11,559 bases of DNA from Gammaproteobacteria bacterium (GTDB taxonomy: Bacteria > Pseudomonadota > Gammaproteobacteria > Pseudomonadales > Porticoccaceae). The notes below the pieces were generated by a model. The model saw only the letters and a program-made list of their open reading frames with translations. It searched no databases and was not told the origin of the DNA. The DNA lies in the NCBI GenBank assembly GCA_006227015.1, contig SBGI01000316.1, positions 1-11,559 on the forward strand, read 5' to 3'. Position numbers and translations under genes: made by a program. This document shows, piece by piece, positions 1 to 7,690 of this stretch; within the stretch, counting starts at the first letter, position 1; every line of letters begins with the position of its first letter.

Positions 1-134
1 TAGATGTCTGTGATCGCACCCAGGCGCCACCCACAGCTGCTCCCAATGGTTTATACCTGGTGGGAGTGAACTACCCGGAGCAATTTGACGTACCAATATT
101 TAACCCGGGGCCCCAGTTCATCAATCAACAATAA
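1..134 (+). CDS. truA: tRNA pseudouridine(38-40) synthase TruA, C-terminal fragment
   Basis: Only the last 44 codons are present; the reading frame begins at base 3 and ends at a TAA at 132-134, and the gene starts outside the window. TruA converts uridine to pseudouridine at positions 38-40 of the tRNA anticodon arm in the cytoplasm. The fragment contains the characteristic end of the family: Cys-Asp-Arg-Thr, then a small-residue stretch, then Gly-Leu-Tyr-Leu-Val-Gly-Val-Asn-Tyr-Pro, close to the E. coli TruA tail as I remember it. The catalytic Asp lies in the missing part. A truA gene directly before trpF is the usual order in Pseudomonas-like gammaproteobacteria, which supports the call. 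Identification rests on a short tail plus context. Confidence 0.87.
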   Translation, partial: DVCDRTQAPPTAAPNGLYLVGVNYPEQFDVPIFNPGPQFINQQ

Positions 135-144
135 CCCGGTCTGG

Positions 145-193
145 CAATAGGCGGAATCAGCCCTTTTTGCTACAATCCGCCCCCTTGCTATTG
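145..193 (+). repeat. Nested inverted repeat in the truA-trpF gap
   Basis: GGCGGA at 150-155 is repeated inverted as TCCGCC at 176-181 (20-base loop). Directly outside it, CAATA at 145-149 pairs with TATTG at 189-193, leaving a 7-base bulge at 182-188. The dyad flanks the candidate -10 element, and the outer helix ends on the first base of the trpF ribosome binding site (193-197). It could act as an operator at the DNA level or as a fold in read-through RNA from truA. There is no run of T directly after the outer arm, so it is not an intrinsic terminator. Confidence 0.4.
168..176 (+). promoter_or_regulatory. Candidate extended -10 promoter for trpF
   Basis: TG at 168-169, one spacer base, then TACAAT at 171-176 (5 of 6 match to TATAAT) forms a sigma70 extended -10 element. 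No good -35 lies 16-18 bases upstream, which extended -10 promoters can tolerate. Transcription would start near 183, leaving a leader of about 20 bases before the trpF GTG. It sits inside the longest non-coding gap of the window. This is pattern matching only. Confidence 0.45.
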
Positions 194-197
194 GAAG
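193..197 (+). promoter_or_regulatory. Ribosome binding site of trpF
   Basis: GGAAG five bases before the GTG at 203. It decides the trpF start: the ATG at 167 lies upstream of this site and overlaps the candidate -10 promoter element, so it would not be on an mRNA from that promoter. Confidence 0.6.
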
Positions 198-202
198 CTA
201 CT

Positions 203-823
203 GTGAAACGAACACGAGTTAAAATCTGCGGCATAACACGGCGCGAAGATGCCATTGTCGCTGCAGAGGCCGGTGCTGATGCTATTGGTTTGGTGTTCTA
301 CCCGAAAAGTCCCCGTTTTGTGGATCACCCAAAGGCGGCGTTGATTGCCAGCGCGGTGGGTCCGTTTGTGACGACGGTAGGTCTTTTCGTCAATGCGACA
401 GCCGGTGAGGTTGGCCAAGCACTGAGTGCGGTCGACCTGCAACTATTGCAATTTCACGGGGACGAGGATGATGCCTATTGCCGCCAGTTTGGCAGACCCT
501 ATATCAAGGCTATCCGCATGGCTCCCGGGCTTGATTTGCTTGAGGAAACGGCACGTTTCCCCGGGGCGTGTGGCTTCCTGGTCGATGCTTGGCATAAAGA
601 TAAATATGGCGGTACCGGAGAAAGTTTTGAGTGGCATCGTCTGCCAACACATGTGGATTTCCCGCTGATTCTGGCCGGGGGGTTATCGCCGGACAATGTC
701 GCTGATGCCATCGAACAGGTGTGCCCCTATGGCGTCGATGTCAGTGGCGGTGTGGAAGAGGGGCCAGGGATCAAGTCCTCACAACGTATTCAACAGTTTA
801 TTGCCCGAGCCAATGCCGGGTGA
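203..823 (+). CDS. trpF: Phosphoribosylanthranilate isomerase TrpF
   Basis: TrpF carries out the Amadori rearrangement of N-(5'-phosphoribosyl)anthranilate to CdRP, the third step from chorismate to tryptophan, in the cytoplasm. The 206-residue protein is a normal length for this single-domain beta/alpha barrel. The catalytic Cys is residue 9 in Val-Lys-Ile-Cys-Gly-Ile-Thr, and the catalytic Asp is residue 128 in Leu-Val-Asp-Ala. A phosphate-binding GGTG follows at 136-139, and Gly-Gly-Leu and Asp-Val-Ser-Gly-Gly-Val near the C-terminus complete the phosphate site. I prefer the GTG at 203 to an in-frame ATG at 167 because GGAAG precedes it, the family normally begins just before the Lys-Ile-Cys motif, and 167 overlaps the likely promoter. 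TrpB follows after 15 bases. As a separate gene it differs from the E. coli TrpC-TrpF fusion. Confidence 0.96.
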   Translation: MKRTRVKICGITRREDAIVAAEAGADAIGLVFYPKSPRFVDHPKAALIASAVGPFVTTVGLFVNATAGEVGQALSAVDLQLLQFHGDEDDAYCRQFGRPYIKAIRMAPGLDLLEETARFPGACGFLVDAWHKDKYGGTGESFEWHRLPTHVDFPLILAGGLSPDNVADAIEQVCPYGVDVSGGVEEGPGIKSSQRIQQFIARANAG

Positions 824-838
824 ATTTGGGAGAGCCCA

Positions 839-2056
839 GTGAACGAAAAAATCAAAGTGGATTTCAGTCATATGCCCGATGAGCGGGGACATTTTGGCCC
901 TTACGGTGGTCGCTTTGTTTCTGAGACACTTATTTATGCTCTGGATGAGCTGGAAAGGATTTACCGCAATCTCAAGGACGACCCCGAGTTTCAGGCACAG
1001 TTTGACTACGATCTTGCACACTACGTGGGCAGGCCCTCCCCCCTATACTTTGCCGAGCGCTGGACCCGGGAAACAGGTGGCGCGCAACTTTACCTGAAAC
1101 GGGAAGATTTGAATCACACGGGCGCCCACAAGGTGAACAACACCATTGGCCAGGCATTGTTGGCCAAGCACACGGGCAAAAAACGTGTTATTGCGGAAAC
1201 CGGTGCCGGTCAACATGGCGTTGCTACAGCGACGGTAGCGGCCAGGTTGGGCCTTGAATGCCACGTTTTCATGGGTGAAGAAGACATTCGCCGTCAATCC
1301 CTGAATGTTTACCGTATGAAATTGCTGGGTGCCGAGGTTATTCCTGTGACTTCAGGTTCCAAGACCCTGAAAGATGCCATGAATGAAGCCATGCGTGACT
1401 GGGTCACTAATGTGGATAACACCTTCTACATCATTGGTACCTGTGCCGGACCACATCCTTACCCGGAGTTGGTGCGTAATTTTCAGTCCGTTATCGGCCG
1501 AGAGGCGCGCCAGCAGTCCCTGGACCAGGTTGGCAAGTTACCTGATGCCCTGGTGGCATGTGTCGGTGGCGGATCCAATGCCATCGGACTGTTTCACCCC
1601 TTCCTTGAGGACGAATCAGTCAAAATGTACGGCGTTGAGGCGGGTGGATTTGGTCTGGCGACCGGCAAACATGCGGCACCATTGAATGATGGCATTCCCG
1701 GAGTATTGCACGGTAATCGCACTTATCTGATGGAAGACGAAAACGGCCAGATTATTGAAACCCACTCGGTTTCAGCCGGGCTCGACTATCCCGGTGTTGG
1801 CCCGGAGCACGCCTGGCTGAAGGATGTTGGTCGCGTCAATTACGTCACGATTGACGATGATGAGGCCATGGATGCGTTCCGCCGACTGACCAAAGTGGAA
1901 GGTATTATGCCCGCGCTGGAGTCCAGTCATGCCGTGGCTTATGCAGAAAAGCTGGCGCGTCAGATGGATCCCGACCAGATGATCGTGGTCAACCTGTCGG
2001 GCCGCGGTGACAAAGACATCCTCACGGTAGCAGAAATTGATGGCATCACGGTTTGA
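839..2056 (+). CDS. trpB: Tryptophan synthase beta subunit TrpB
   Basis: TrpB joins indole and L-serine to give L-tryptophan, using pyridoxal phosphate, within the alpha2-beta2 synthase. The 405-residue protein has the PLP lysine at 98 in His-Thr-Gly-Ala-His-Lys, the catalytic Glu at 120 in Ala-Glu-Thr-Gly-Ala-Gly-Gln-His-Gly, the PLP phosphate loop GGGSNA at 243-248, and the C-terminal Ser-Gly-Arg-Gly-Asp-Lys-Asp segment that includes the PLP-ring-binding Ser. The N-terminus, with Phe-Gly-Pro-Tyr-Gly-Gly-Arg-Phe-Val, is about 11 residues longer than in E. coli. The start is GTG at 839 with GGGAG at 828-832. It sits 15 bases after trpF and 39 bases before its partner trpA. All visible key residues are intact. 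This is the standard TrpB1 type, not the longer TrpB2. Confidence 0.98.
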   Translation: MNEKIKVDFSHMPDERGHFGPYGGRFVSETLIYALDELERIYRNLKDDPEFQAQFDYDLAHYVGRPSPLYFAERWTRETGGAQLYLKREDLNHTGAHKVNNTIGQALLAKHTGKKRVIAETGAGQHGVATATVAARLGLECHVFMGEEDIRRQSLNVYRMKLLGAEVIPVTSGSKTLKDAMNEAMRDWVTNVDNTFYIIGTCAGPHPYPELVRNFQSVIGREARQQSLDQVGKLPDALVACVGGGSNAIGLFHPFLEDESVKMYGVEAGGFGLATGKHAAPLNDGIPGVLHGNRTYLMEDENGQIIETHSVSAGLDYPGVGPEHAWLKDVGRVNYVTIDDDEAMDAFRRLTKVEGIMPALESSHAVAYAEKLARQMDPDQMIVVNLSGRGDKDILTVAEIDGITV

Positions 2057-2095
2057 TGTCCTGCGGTAATAACAAGAATTATTGGAAGTAACCGA

Positions 2096-2911
2096 GTGAA
2101 CAGAATAAACAAACGCTTTGAGAACCTCAGAAAACAGGGCCGCAAGGCATTGGTTCCCTATGTGGTGTTGGGTGACCCTGCAAAGGATGTGACACTTCCG
2201 GTCATGCATGCACTGGTCGCGGGTGGGGCGGATATTATTGAGCTGGGCGTGCCGTTCTCTGATCCAAACGCCGAAGGCCCGGTGATTCAGAGAGCCCACG
2301 AACGAGCTCTGGCTCATGGCAGCAGCCTTCGCGATGCGCTGGCCCTGGTCAAACAATTTCGTGAGACCGATGCAGATACCCCGGTATTGTTGATGGGCTA
2401 TGCAAATCCCATTGAACGCATGGGCTACGAAACCTTTATCAGCGCAGCGCTTGATGCCGGTGTGGACGGGGTGCTGACTGTGGACCTGCCGCCGGAAGAA
2501 GCACGGGAGTTTAATCAGCACCTGGGTGAAGCCGGTATTGAAAATATCTTTCTGCTGGCGCCTACGAGCAGTGATGAGCGCCAGAAAATGGTGACGTCGA
2601 TGGCGGGTGGCTTTATTTATTACGTTTCCCTGAAGGGCGTGACCGGCGCCGGGCACCTGGATGTGGATTCGGTGCAACAGCATGTCGATCATATCCGTAC
2701 ATTGACGGAACTGCCGGTCTGTGTAGGATTTGGTATCAAAGATGGTGCATCAGCAAGGGCTGTTGCCCAGGTTTCTGATGGCGCTGTGGTAGGAAGTGTG
2801 CTGGTGAATCGTATGGGGGAACTTGCCGAGTCTGGCGAAGCCGACCCAGTGGTTTATGCTAAAGCTGTATCAGAGTTAATTACAGAGATGCGTCAGGCTC
2901 TGGATAACTAA
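2096..2911 (+). CDS. trpA: Tryptophan synthase alpha subunit TrpA (Glu at catalytic position 60)
   Basis: TrpA splits indole-3-glycerol phosphate into indole and glyceraldehyde 3-phosphate and passes indole through a tunnel to TrpB. The 271-residue barrel aligns with E. coli numbering without gaps through residue 213: catalytic Glu49 in Ile-Ile-Glu-Leu-Gly-Val-Pro, Tyr175, Thr183-Gly184 of the mobile loop, and Gly211-Phe-Gly213 at the phosphate site. The second catalytic residue, Asp60 in E. coli, is Glu here (codon GAA at 2273-2275, in Asp-Pro-Asn-Ala-Glu-Gly-Pro). Glu keeps the carboxylate, so I expect the enzyme to work, perhaps at a changed rate. The start is GTG at 2096, with GGAAG at 2084-2088. 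It ends with TAA 11 bases before accD. Confidence 0.97.
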   Translation: MNRINKRFENLRKQGRKALVPYVVLGDPAKDVTLPVMHALVAGGADIIELGVPFSDPNAEGPVIQRAHERALAHGSSLRDALALVKQFRETDADTPVLLMGYANPIERMGYETFISAALDAGVDGVLTVDLPPEEAREFNQHLGEAGIENIFLLAPTSSDERQKMVTSMAGGFIYYVSLKGVTGAGHLDVDSVQQHVDHIRTLTELPVCVGFGIKDGASARAVAQVSDGAVVGSVLVNRMGELAESGEADPVVYAKAVSELITEMRQALDN

Positions 2912-2922
2912 CGGAATTGACT

Positions 2923-3816
2923 ATGAGCTGGTTGGAAAAAATTCGTCCTAAAGGACCTGCAACCCAGAAAAAAGATCGCACCCAGAGTGTTCCTGAAGGG
3001 TTGTGGAAGAAGTGTCCAAAATGCAGTGCGCCACTTTACCGGCCCGAGCTGGAAAAGAACCTCGACGTTTGCCCGAAATGTGATCATCACCTGCGTATCG
3101 GTGCCCGACGCCGTCTCGATTTCTTCCTGGACGAGGAAGGGCGCGAGGAACTGGCAACTGAGGTAAAGCCCATTGATCGCCTGAAGTTCAAGGATGTCCG
3201 CAAGTACAAGGACCGACTGGCCGATGCCCAGAAAGCCACGGGAGAAGATGATGCCCTGGTTGCCATGAAAGGCACTTTAAAAGGAATGCCGGTTGTCGCG
3301 GTGGCGTTTGAGTTTGCCTTCCACGGCGGCTCCATGGGATATGTGGTGGGTGAACGCTTTACCCGCGCCGCCCAGGTTGCCCTGGATGAGAATGCCCCGC
3401 TGGTATGCTTTTCTGCAACCGGCGGTGCTCGCATGCAGGAAGCACTGATCTCCCTGATGCAAATGGCTAAGACCAGTGCCATTATCGAGAAATTGAAAGC
3501 CCAGGGAACGCCCTATATCTCTGTGATGACAGACCCTGTTTACGGCGGCGTTTCAGCAAGCCTGGCCTTGTTAGGTGATATTAATGCTGCCGAGCCTGGT
3601 GCGCGGGCCGGTTTTGCTGGACCCAACATCATCGAGCAGACAATCCGCCAGCGTTTGCCCAAAGGATTCCAGCGTGCCGAGTTCCTGCTGGAACATGGCG
3701 CCATTGACCTGATTATCCCTCGCCCGGAAATGCGCGATACCATCGCCTCACTATTGTCAAAGTTTACCAACGCCCCGGAACCCGACAGCATAGATGCCCC
3801 CTCGTTCACTGAGTGA
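2923..3816 (+). CDS. accD: Acetyl-CoA carboxylase carboxyltransferase subunit beta AccD
   Basis: AccD, with AccA, moves the carboxyl group from biotin on AccB to acetyl-CoA, forming malonyl-CoA for fatty-acid synthesis. The 297-residue protein starts Met-Ser-Trp-Leu-Glu-Lys-Ile, as in E. coli (Met-Ser-Trp-Ile-Glu-Arg-Ile). A four-cysteine zinc ribbon is formed by C31, C34, C50 and C53, followed by the crotonase-fold carboxyltransferase domain with [20 protein letters not shown] and Gly-Gly-Val-Ser-Ala-Ser. I chose ATG 2923 over the in-frame TTG at 2917 because of the family N-terminus and an ACGGA site at 2911-2915. The last 23 bases overlap folC, so the two are probably coupled in translation. 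Confidence 0.98.
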   Translation: MSWLEKIRPKGPATQKKDRTQSVPEGLWKKCPKCSAPLYRPELEKNLDVCPKCDHHLRIGARRRLDFFLDEEGREELATEVKPIDRLKFKDVRKYKDRLADAQKATGEDDALVAMKGTLKGMPVVAVAFEFAFHGGSMGYVVGERFTRAAQVALDENAPLVCFSATGGARMQEALISLMQMAKTSAIIEKLKAQGTPYISVMTDPVYGGVSASLALLGDINAAEPGARAGFAGPNIIEQTIRQRLPKGFQRAEFLLEHGAIDLIIPRPEMRDTIASLLSKFTNAPEPDSIDAPSFTE

Positions 3817-5011
3817 ATGGCTGGGCTTGCTGCAACAGCGGCACCCCACTGAAATAGAGCTTGGGTTGTCGCGGGTAGGGCGCGTAGCCCGAACCTTGCA
3901 GTGCCTGTCACCGGCAAAAACCACCGTGACAGTTGCCGGGACCAACGGCAAAGGTTCCTGTGTCGCTGCATTGGATGCCCTGTTAACTGCTCGAGACTAC
4001 CGCGTAGGTTGTTACACCTCGCCACACCTTGTCGATTACAACGAACGCATCGTTATTCAGGGCGTTCAGGCAACGGATGAAGCTATCTGTGATGCCTTTG
4101 AGCGCATAGAAGAGGCGCGCGGCGACACCAGTCTGACTTACTTTGAATTTGGCACGCTGGCTGCACTGATACTTATGTCAGAAGCGGACCTGGATGTGGC
4201 CATTCTTGAGGTGGGCCTCGGCGGCAGACTCGATGCTGTTAATATTGTCGATGCCGATATCGCCATTGTGACCAGTATCGCCCTGGATCATCAGGACTGG
4301 CTGGGCGATGATCTCAACAGGATAGGGGCCGAGAAGGCTGCCGTTGCCCGTCCCGGTTGCCCTTTGATTTGTGGCGATGAAAACCCGGTTCAGGGCATTG
4401 TCGATGTTGCATCGGATATCGGTGCCACACTGCTTATTAACGAACGTGATTTTTCAATGCGTCAGTTCCAGCCAGTCTCCGAACTTCGACTACCTCAAAA
4501 CAGTGCAGCTTGCGCTCTGCAGGCCGCGTCTTTCATTATCGGTTTGCGAGCGAGAGACATAGACACGCAACCCTTGTCCGGAGTGCAGGTCGCGGGTCGT
4601 TTTCAGAAACTGACCGTTCAAGGTGTCCCGGTGATACTCGATGTGGCGCATAACCCCCAGGCCGCGGCATTACTATCGCAACGATTGACGCCCCTTCAGG
4701 GTAAACTGATTGCCGTTGTAGGCATGATGGCAGACAAGGATATTGTGGGTGTGCTAAAGCCCATGATTCCGCTGGTCAGGAACTGGTTTCCCTGTAGTAT
4801 CCCGGAGCAGTTGCGAGCCGCCACGGAAGGAAACCTGGAAGCATTGTTGTACAATGCCGGAGCTGCTACCAATGGCAATGTATACTGTTGTCCTTCGCCA
4901 GTATCTGCTTTTGAAAAAGCGTTGCAGCATGCTGAAGAAGGTGACACGGTGGTAGTGTTTGGCTCGTTTTTTACCGTGGGCCCGATACTGGAAAAAATAC
5001 AATCTTCCTGA
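3794..5011 (+). CDS. folC: Bifunctional folylpolyglutamate/dihydrofolate synthase FolC
   Basis: FolC adds L-glutamate to dihydropteroate to give dihydrofolate, then lengthens the glutamate tail of folates, with ATP, in the cytoplasm. The 405-residue Mur-ligase-type protein has the P-loop Gly-Thr-Asn-Gly-Lys-Gly-Ser at 49-55, the Tyr-Thr-Ser-Pro-His-Leu motif at 74-79, [10 protein letters not shown] at 141-150, Asp-His-Gln-Asp-Trp-Leu-Gly at 165-171 with the nearby Glu-Lys-Ala, and the C-terminal-domain Asp-Val-Ala-His-Asn-Pro at 283-288. The ATG at 3794 lies inside the end of accD in another frame. Its own ribosome binding site is weak (GGAA at 3777-3780, 13 bases away), which points to coupled translation from accD. 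The N-terminus Leu-Ser-Glu-Trp-Leu is typical for the family. dedD follows after 13 bases. Confidence 0.97.
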   Translation: MPPRSLSEWLGLLQQRHPTEIELGLSRVGRVARTLQCLSPAKTTVTVAGTNGKGSCVAALDALLTARDYRVGCYTSPHLVDYNERIVIQGVQATDEAICDAFERIEEARGDTSLTYFEFGTLAALILMSEADLDVAILEVGLGGRLDAVNIVDADIAIVTSIALDHQDWLGDDLNRIGAEKAAVARPGCPLICGDENPVQGIVDVASDIGATLLINERDFSMRQFQPVSELRLPQNSAACALQAASFIIGLRARDIDTQPLSGVQVAGRFQKLTVQGVPVILDVAHNPQAAALLSQRLTPLQGKLIAVVGMMADKDIVGVLKPMIPLVRNWFPCSIPEQLRAATEGNLEALLYNAGAATNGNVYCCPSPVSAFEKALQHAEEGDTVVVFGSFFTVGPILEKIQSS

Positions 5012-5012
5012 G

Positions 5013-5017
5013 AAGGA
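5013..5017 (+). promoter_or_regulatory. Ribosome binding site of dedD
   Basis: AAGGA seven bases before the GTG at 5025. It decides the start: the in-frame ATG at 4959 lies within folC, has no such site, and would add 22 residues before the family's usual N-terminus. Confidence 0.65.
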
Positions 5018-5024
5018 ATGGCTT

Positions 5025-5555
5025 GTGCTGACAGAAAATGTAAAACAGAGAATTGTCGGTGGTTTTGTGCTGCTGGCACTACTGCTTATTTTATTTGCCG
5101 TGCTGTTTGATTTCTCGGACACAACCCAGGTCGATACCACCAGTCGTATTCCTCCCAAACCGGCGATCTCCCCGGTAACCGTTCCAGAACCCCAGCGCTC
5201 GGCAGATATTGACCCTGCGCCGAGTCCCGAAGATGCCTATCAGCTGGGCGTTGAAAACGCCGAGCAGGCTGAGCCCGCTACCAGTTCACCGCCAGCTTTG
5301 ACAAAAGAGGGCACCCCAGAGTCATGGGTGCTTCAGGTGGGCAGTTTTCGTGAGCCTGATCGTGCTGAAAATCTGGTTAAACAGTTGCTGGCTGACGGTT
5401 ACGATGCATTTGTACAGCAGCAAACCGACAATCAGGGTCAGCTGAGCAGGGTATTTGTCGGCCCCAAAGTGCTGAAGCAGAAACTCCTGCAGGAAAAGGC
5501 TGTGATTGATAAAAAATACGGCCTCAATGCGCTGCTGGTGCATTTTGAACCCTGA
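5025..5555 (+). CDS. dedD: SPOR domain cell-division protein DedD
   Basis: DedD is a bitopic inner-membrane protein whose periplasmic SPOR domain binds denuded septal peptidoglycan; in E. coli it promotes constriction. The 176-residue product has a short cytoplasmic start (Thr-Glu-Asn-Val-Lys-Gln-Arg), one membrane helix at about 12-29, a periplasmic linker at about 36-98 rich in Pro, Glu, Ala and Ser, and a SPOR domain at about 99-175 (Val-Leu-Gln-Val-Gly-Ser-Phe near its start, Arg-Val-Phe-Val-Gly-Pro in the second half). The GTG start is set by the AAGGA site and by the family N-terminus. The position between folC and cvpA is that of E. coli dedD. SPOR proteins diverge, so the domain call is firmer than the exact orthology. 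Confidence 0.9.
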   Translation: MLTENVKQRIVGGFVLLALLLILFAVLFDFSDTTQVDTTSRIPPKPAISPVTVPEPQRSADIDPAPSPEDAYQLGVENAEQAEPATSSPPALTKEGTPESWVLQVGSFREPDRAENLVKQLLADGYDAFVQQQTDNQGQLSRVFVGPKVLKQKLLQEKAVIDKKYGLNALLVHFEP

Positions 5556-5580
5556 CCGCAAAGAGGTGCTCTGTTACACT
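5552..5580 (+). promoter_or_regulatory. Candidate promoter before cvpA-purF
   Basis: CTGACC at 5552-5557 (4 of 6 to TTGACA), a 17-base spacer and TACACT at 5575-5580 (4 of 6 to TATAAT) with an extended-10 TG at 5572-5573. It lies between dedD and cvpA and could give cvpA-purF its own transcript. The spacing is ideal but both hexamers are imperfect, so this is tentative. I see no clear purine-repressor operator next to it. Confidence 0.33.
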
Positions 5581-5607
5581 CTGTCGCTGTTTTCTTGAGG
5601 CTTGACC

Positions 5608-6102
5608 ATGAACTGGGCTGACTGGGCCATCATCGTTATCCTGGGCCTATCGGCGACCATCAGTTTGGTGCGCGGATTTGTCAAAGAGGCCATGTCGCTG
5701 CTGATCTGGTTGGCGGCCGCTGTGATCGCGTCGATTTTTCACGACGAACTGGCCAGCTGGATGGAACAGCTCATTACAACACCTTCGCTGCGTATGCTGG
5801 CAGCCTGGGTGACACTGTTTATTGCAGTGCTGATTGTCGGCGGTATCTGTAATTATCTGCTGGGCAAACTGGTTGAAGCCACAGGGTTAACGGGCACTGA
5901 TCGGTTAATGGGATTGCTGTTTGGTGCGACCCGTGGGGTGATTGTCGTAATGGCAGTTCTGATCATTCTGACGGAGATGTTGCCAGTCAAGCAGGATTTG
6001 TGGTGGCAGCAATCAGTGATGATTTCATTTTTTATGCAATTTGAAGACTGGGCCAGGGATACCGGCGCGGCGGTACTGAACTTTTTGAAGAATTTGCTCT
6101 AA
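5608..6102 (+). CDS. cvpA: CvpA family inner-membrane protein
   Basis: CvpA is a small polytopic inner-membrane protein, named for its need in colicin V production and widely found just before purF; its molecular role is not settled. The 164-residue product has four likely membrane helices at about 5-23, 28-44, 63-86 and 103-123, and the family signature Asp-Arg-Leu-Met-Gly-Leu-Leu-Phe-Gly-Ala-Thr-Arg-Gly at 98-110. The start is the ATG at 5608, seven bases after TGAGG at 5596-5600; an in-frame TTG at 5602 is less likely. The order dedD-cvpA-purF is the same as in E. coli. A 49-base gap separates it from purF, with which it is probably co-transcribed. Confidence 0.94.
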   Translation: MNWADWAIIVILGLSATISLVRGFVKEAMSLLIWLAAAVIASIFHDELASWMEQLITTPSLRMLAAWVTLFIAVLIVGGICNYLLGKLVEATGLTGTDRLMGLLFGATRGVIVVMAVLIILTEMLPVKQDLWWQQSVMISFFMQFEDWARDTGAAVLNFLKNLL

Positions 6103-6151
6103 ACGCAATAAAACAGCTTGGTAAACGACGGTTATAGAGGTTGCCTGACCC

Positions 6152-7684
6152 ATGTGTGGTGTAGTCGGAATATTTGGTAAAAGTGATGTCAAACTGCAGC
6201 TCTACGATGCATTGACCATGTTGCAACATCGTGGCCAGGATGCCGCCGGTATCATGACCTGTGTGGGTGGGCGTCTTAACCAGCGCAAAGGTGTCGGTCT
6301 TGTCCGGGACGTGTTCCATACACGCCACATGGCCGAACTGGAAGGCAATATGGGCATCGGACACGTGCGTTACCCGACTGCAGGCAGCTCGGGCCCGGCT
6401 CTGGCTCAACCCTTTTATGTGAATTCCCCCTACGGAATCTGCATGGCCCACAATGGCAACCTGACTAATACAGAAGAGTTGTTGGAGCACTTGTTCAAGT
6501 CGGACCTGCGCCACATCAACACTGACTCCGATTCCGAGGCGCTGTTGAATGTCTTTGCGCACGAACTGCATTTGCTCGGGAAGCTAAAGCCTACGCCAGA
6601 TGATATTTTCGAGTCGGTGAGACGTGTCCATCGTCGCTGTCGGGGTGCCTACGCAGTGGTGGGCATGATCGCCAACTACGGTATGGTCGCCTTTCGTGAC
6701 CCCAATGGTATTCGCCCGCTGATCTATGGTCAGCGCCAGACGGCCAAAGGCACAGAATATATGGTGGCTTCAGAGAGCGTCGCGCTGGATGTGCTCGGTT
6801 TTCAGATGGTACGCGATCTCGCCCCAGGTGAAGCGCTCTATGTGGACGAGCAGGGCGAATTGCACCTGCAGCAGTGTGCAGAAAACCCTCGCCTCACTCC
6901 CTGTATATTCGAGCACGTATATTTTGCCCGGCCGGATTCAATCATCGACAGCATCTCGGTGTACAAATGCCGGTTGCGTATGGGTGAGCACCTGGCCGAA
7001 AAAATCATGAAGTGTTATCCCAACCATGATATCGATGTGGTGATCCCCATCCCCGATACCAGTCGTGTGGCGGCTCAGTCGATTGCTGAACATTTAAACG
7101 TGAAGTTCCGTGAAGGCTTTATGAAGAATCGCTACATTGGGCGAACTTTCATTATGCCGGGACAGAAAGAACGTAAAAAATCTGTTCGTCAGAAGCTGAA
7201 TGCCGTCAAGCTGGAGTTCAAAGACAAGAATGTACTGCTGGTCGATGACTCAATTGTCAGGGGTACAACTTCCCGGGAAATCATTCAGATGGCCAGAGAT
7301 GCCGGGGCGCGCAAGGTTTATATGGCCTCTGCGGCACCGGCCGTACGCTACCCGAATGTTTACGGCATCGATATGCCTTCAGCAGGGGAGCTGATTGCCC
7401 ACGATCGAACCGAGAAGGAAATTGCGGAACTGATTGGCGCGGACTGCCTGATCTATCAGGATCTGGAAGATCTGGTGGCCAGCGCAGCTGAAGGTAATGC
7501 CACCATCGACAAATTCGACTGTGCGGTTTTTGACGGCAATTATGTGACCGGTGATGTCGATGGCCACTATCTCACCAAGCTGGATGAGCAGCGCAATGAC
7601 CAGGCAAAAAGTAAAAACAACCGATCTGCCAGTACCGGCAATGGTGAAGTGATCGGCTTGCACAACCCCGGCGAAGCAGAGTAA
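6152..7684 (+). CDS. purF: Amidophosphoribosyltransferase PurF
   Basis: PurF makes 5-phosphoribosylamine from PRPP and glutamine, the first committed and feedback-controlled step of purine synthesis. The 510-residue protein starts Met-Cys-Gly-Val-Val-Gly, so Cys2 becomes the N-terminal nucleophile after Met removal, and there is no propeptide, as in the E. coli type. The glutaminase domain keeps Arg73-Tyr74, Asn101-Gly102 and Asp127, all at E. coli positions. The PRPP-binding motif [14 protein letters not shown] is at 361-374. The C-terminal tail is polar, as in homologues. The ribosome binding site AGAGG at 6136-6140 is rather far (11 bases). metZ starts six bases after the TAA stop, so the two are probably coupled. 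Confidence 0.98.
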   Translation: MCGVVGIFGKSDVKLQLYDALTMLQHRGQDAAGIMTCVGGRLNQRKGVGLVRDVFHTRHMAELEGNMGIGHVRYPTAGSSGPALAQPFYVNSPYGICMAHNGNLTNTEELLEHLFKSDLRHINTDSDSEALLNVFAHELHLLGKLKPTPDDIFESVRRVHRRCRGAYAVVGMIANYGMVAFRDPNGIRPLIYGQRQTAKGTEYMVASESVALDVLGFQMVRDLAPGEALYVDEQGELHLQQCAENPRLTPCIFEHVYFARPDSIIDSISVYKCRLRMGEHLAEKIMKCYPNHDIDVVIPIPDTSRVAAQSIAEHLNVKFREGFMKNRYIGRTFIMPGQKERKKSVRQKLNAVKLEFKDKNVLLVDDSIVRGTTSREIIQMARDAGARKVYMASAAPAVRYPNVYGIDMPSAGELIAHDRTEKEIAELIGADCLIYQDLEDLVASAAEGNATIDKFDCAVFDGNYVTGDVDGHYLTKLDEQRNDQAKSKNNRSASTGNGEVIGLHNPGEAE

Positions 7685-7690
7685 GCGACA

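Noticed and set aside
2067..2083. AATAA/TTATT inverted repeat between trpB and trpA
   Set aside because: Five A-T pairs around a six-base loop are too weak to be a terminator, and no T-run follows.
1772..2692. Antisense open frame of 306 codons across trpB and trpA
   Set aside because: It lies entirely opposite two intact, well-conserved genes, has no recognisable domain, and its His/Gln/Cys-rich composition looks like a reverse-frame shadow. No convincing ribosome binding site or promoter seen.
6085..6112. Possible promoter before purF (TTGAAG with AATAAA, 16-base spacer)
   Set aside because: Both hexamers match only 4 of 6 and the -35 lies in AT-rich cvpA coding sequence; too weak to list.
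6103..6118. Possible PurR operator before purF
   Set aside because: ACGCAA at 6103-6108 matches one half of the E. coli operator, but the second half (TTTGCGT-like) is absent.
6032..6571. Antisense open frame of 179 codons over the cvpA end and purF start
   Set aside because: Opposite conserved coding sequence, with no family motif; a shadow frame.
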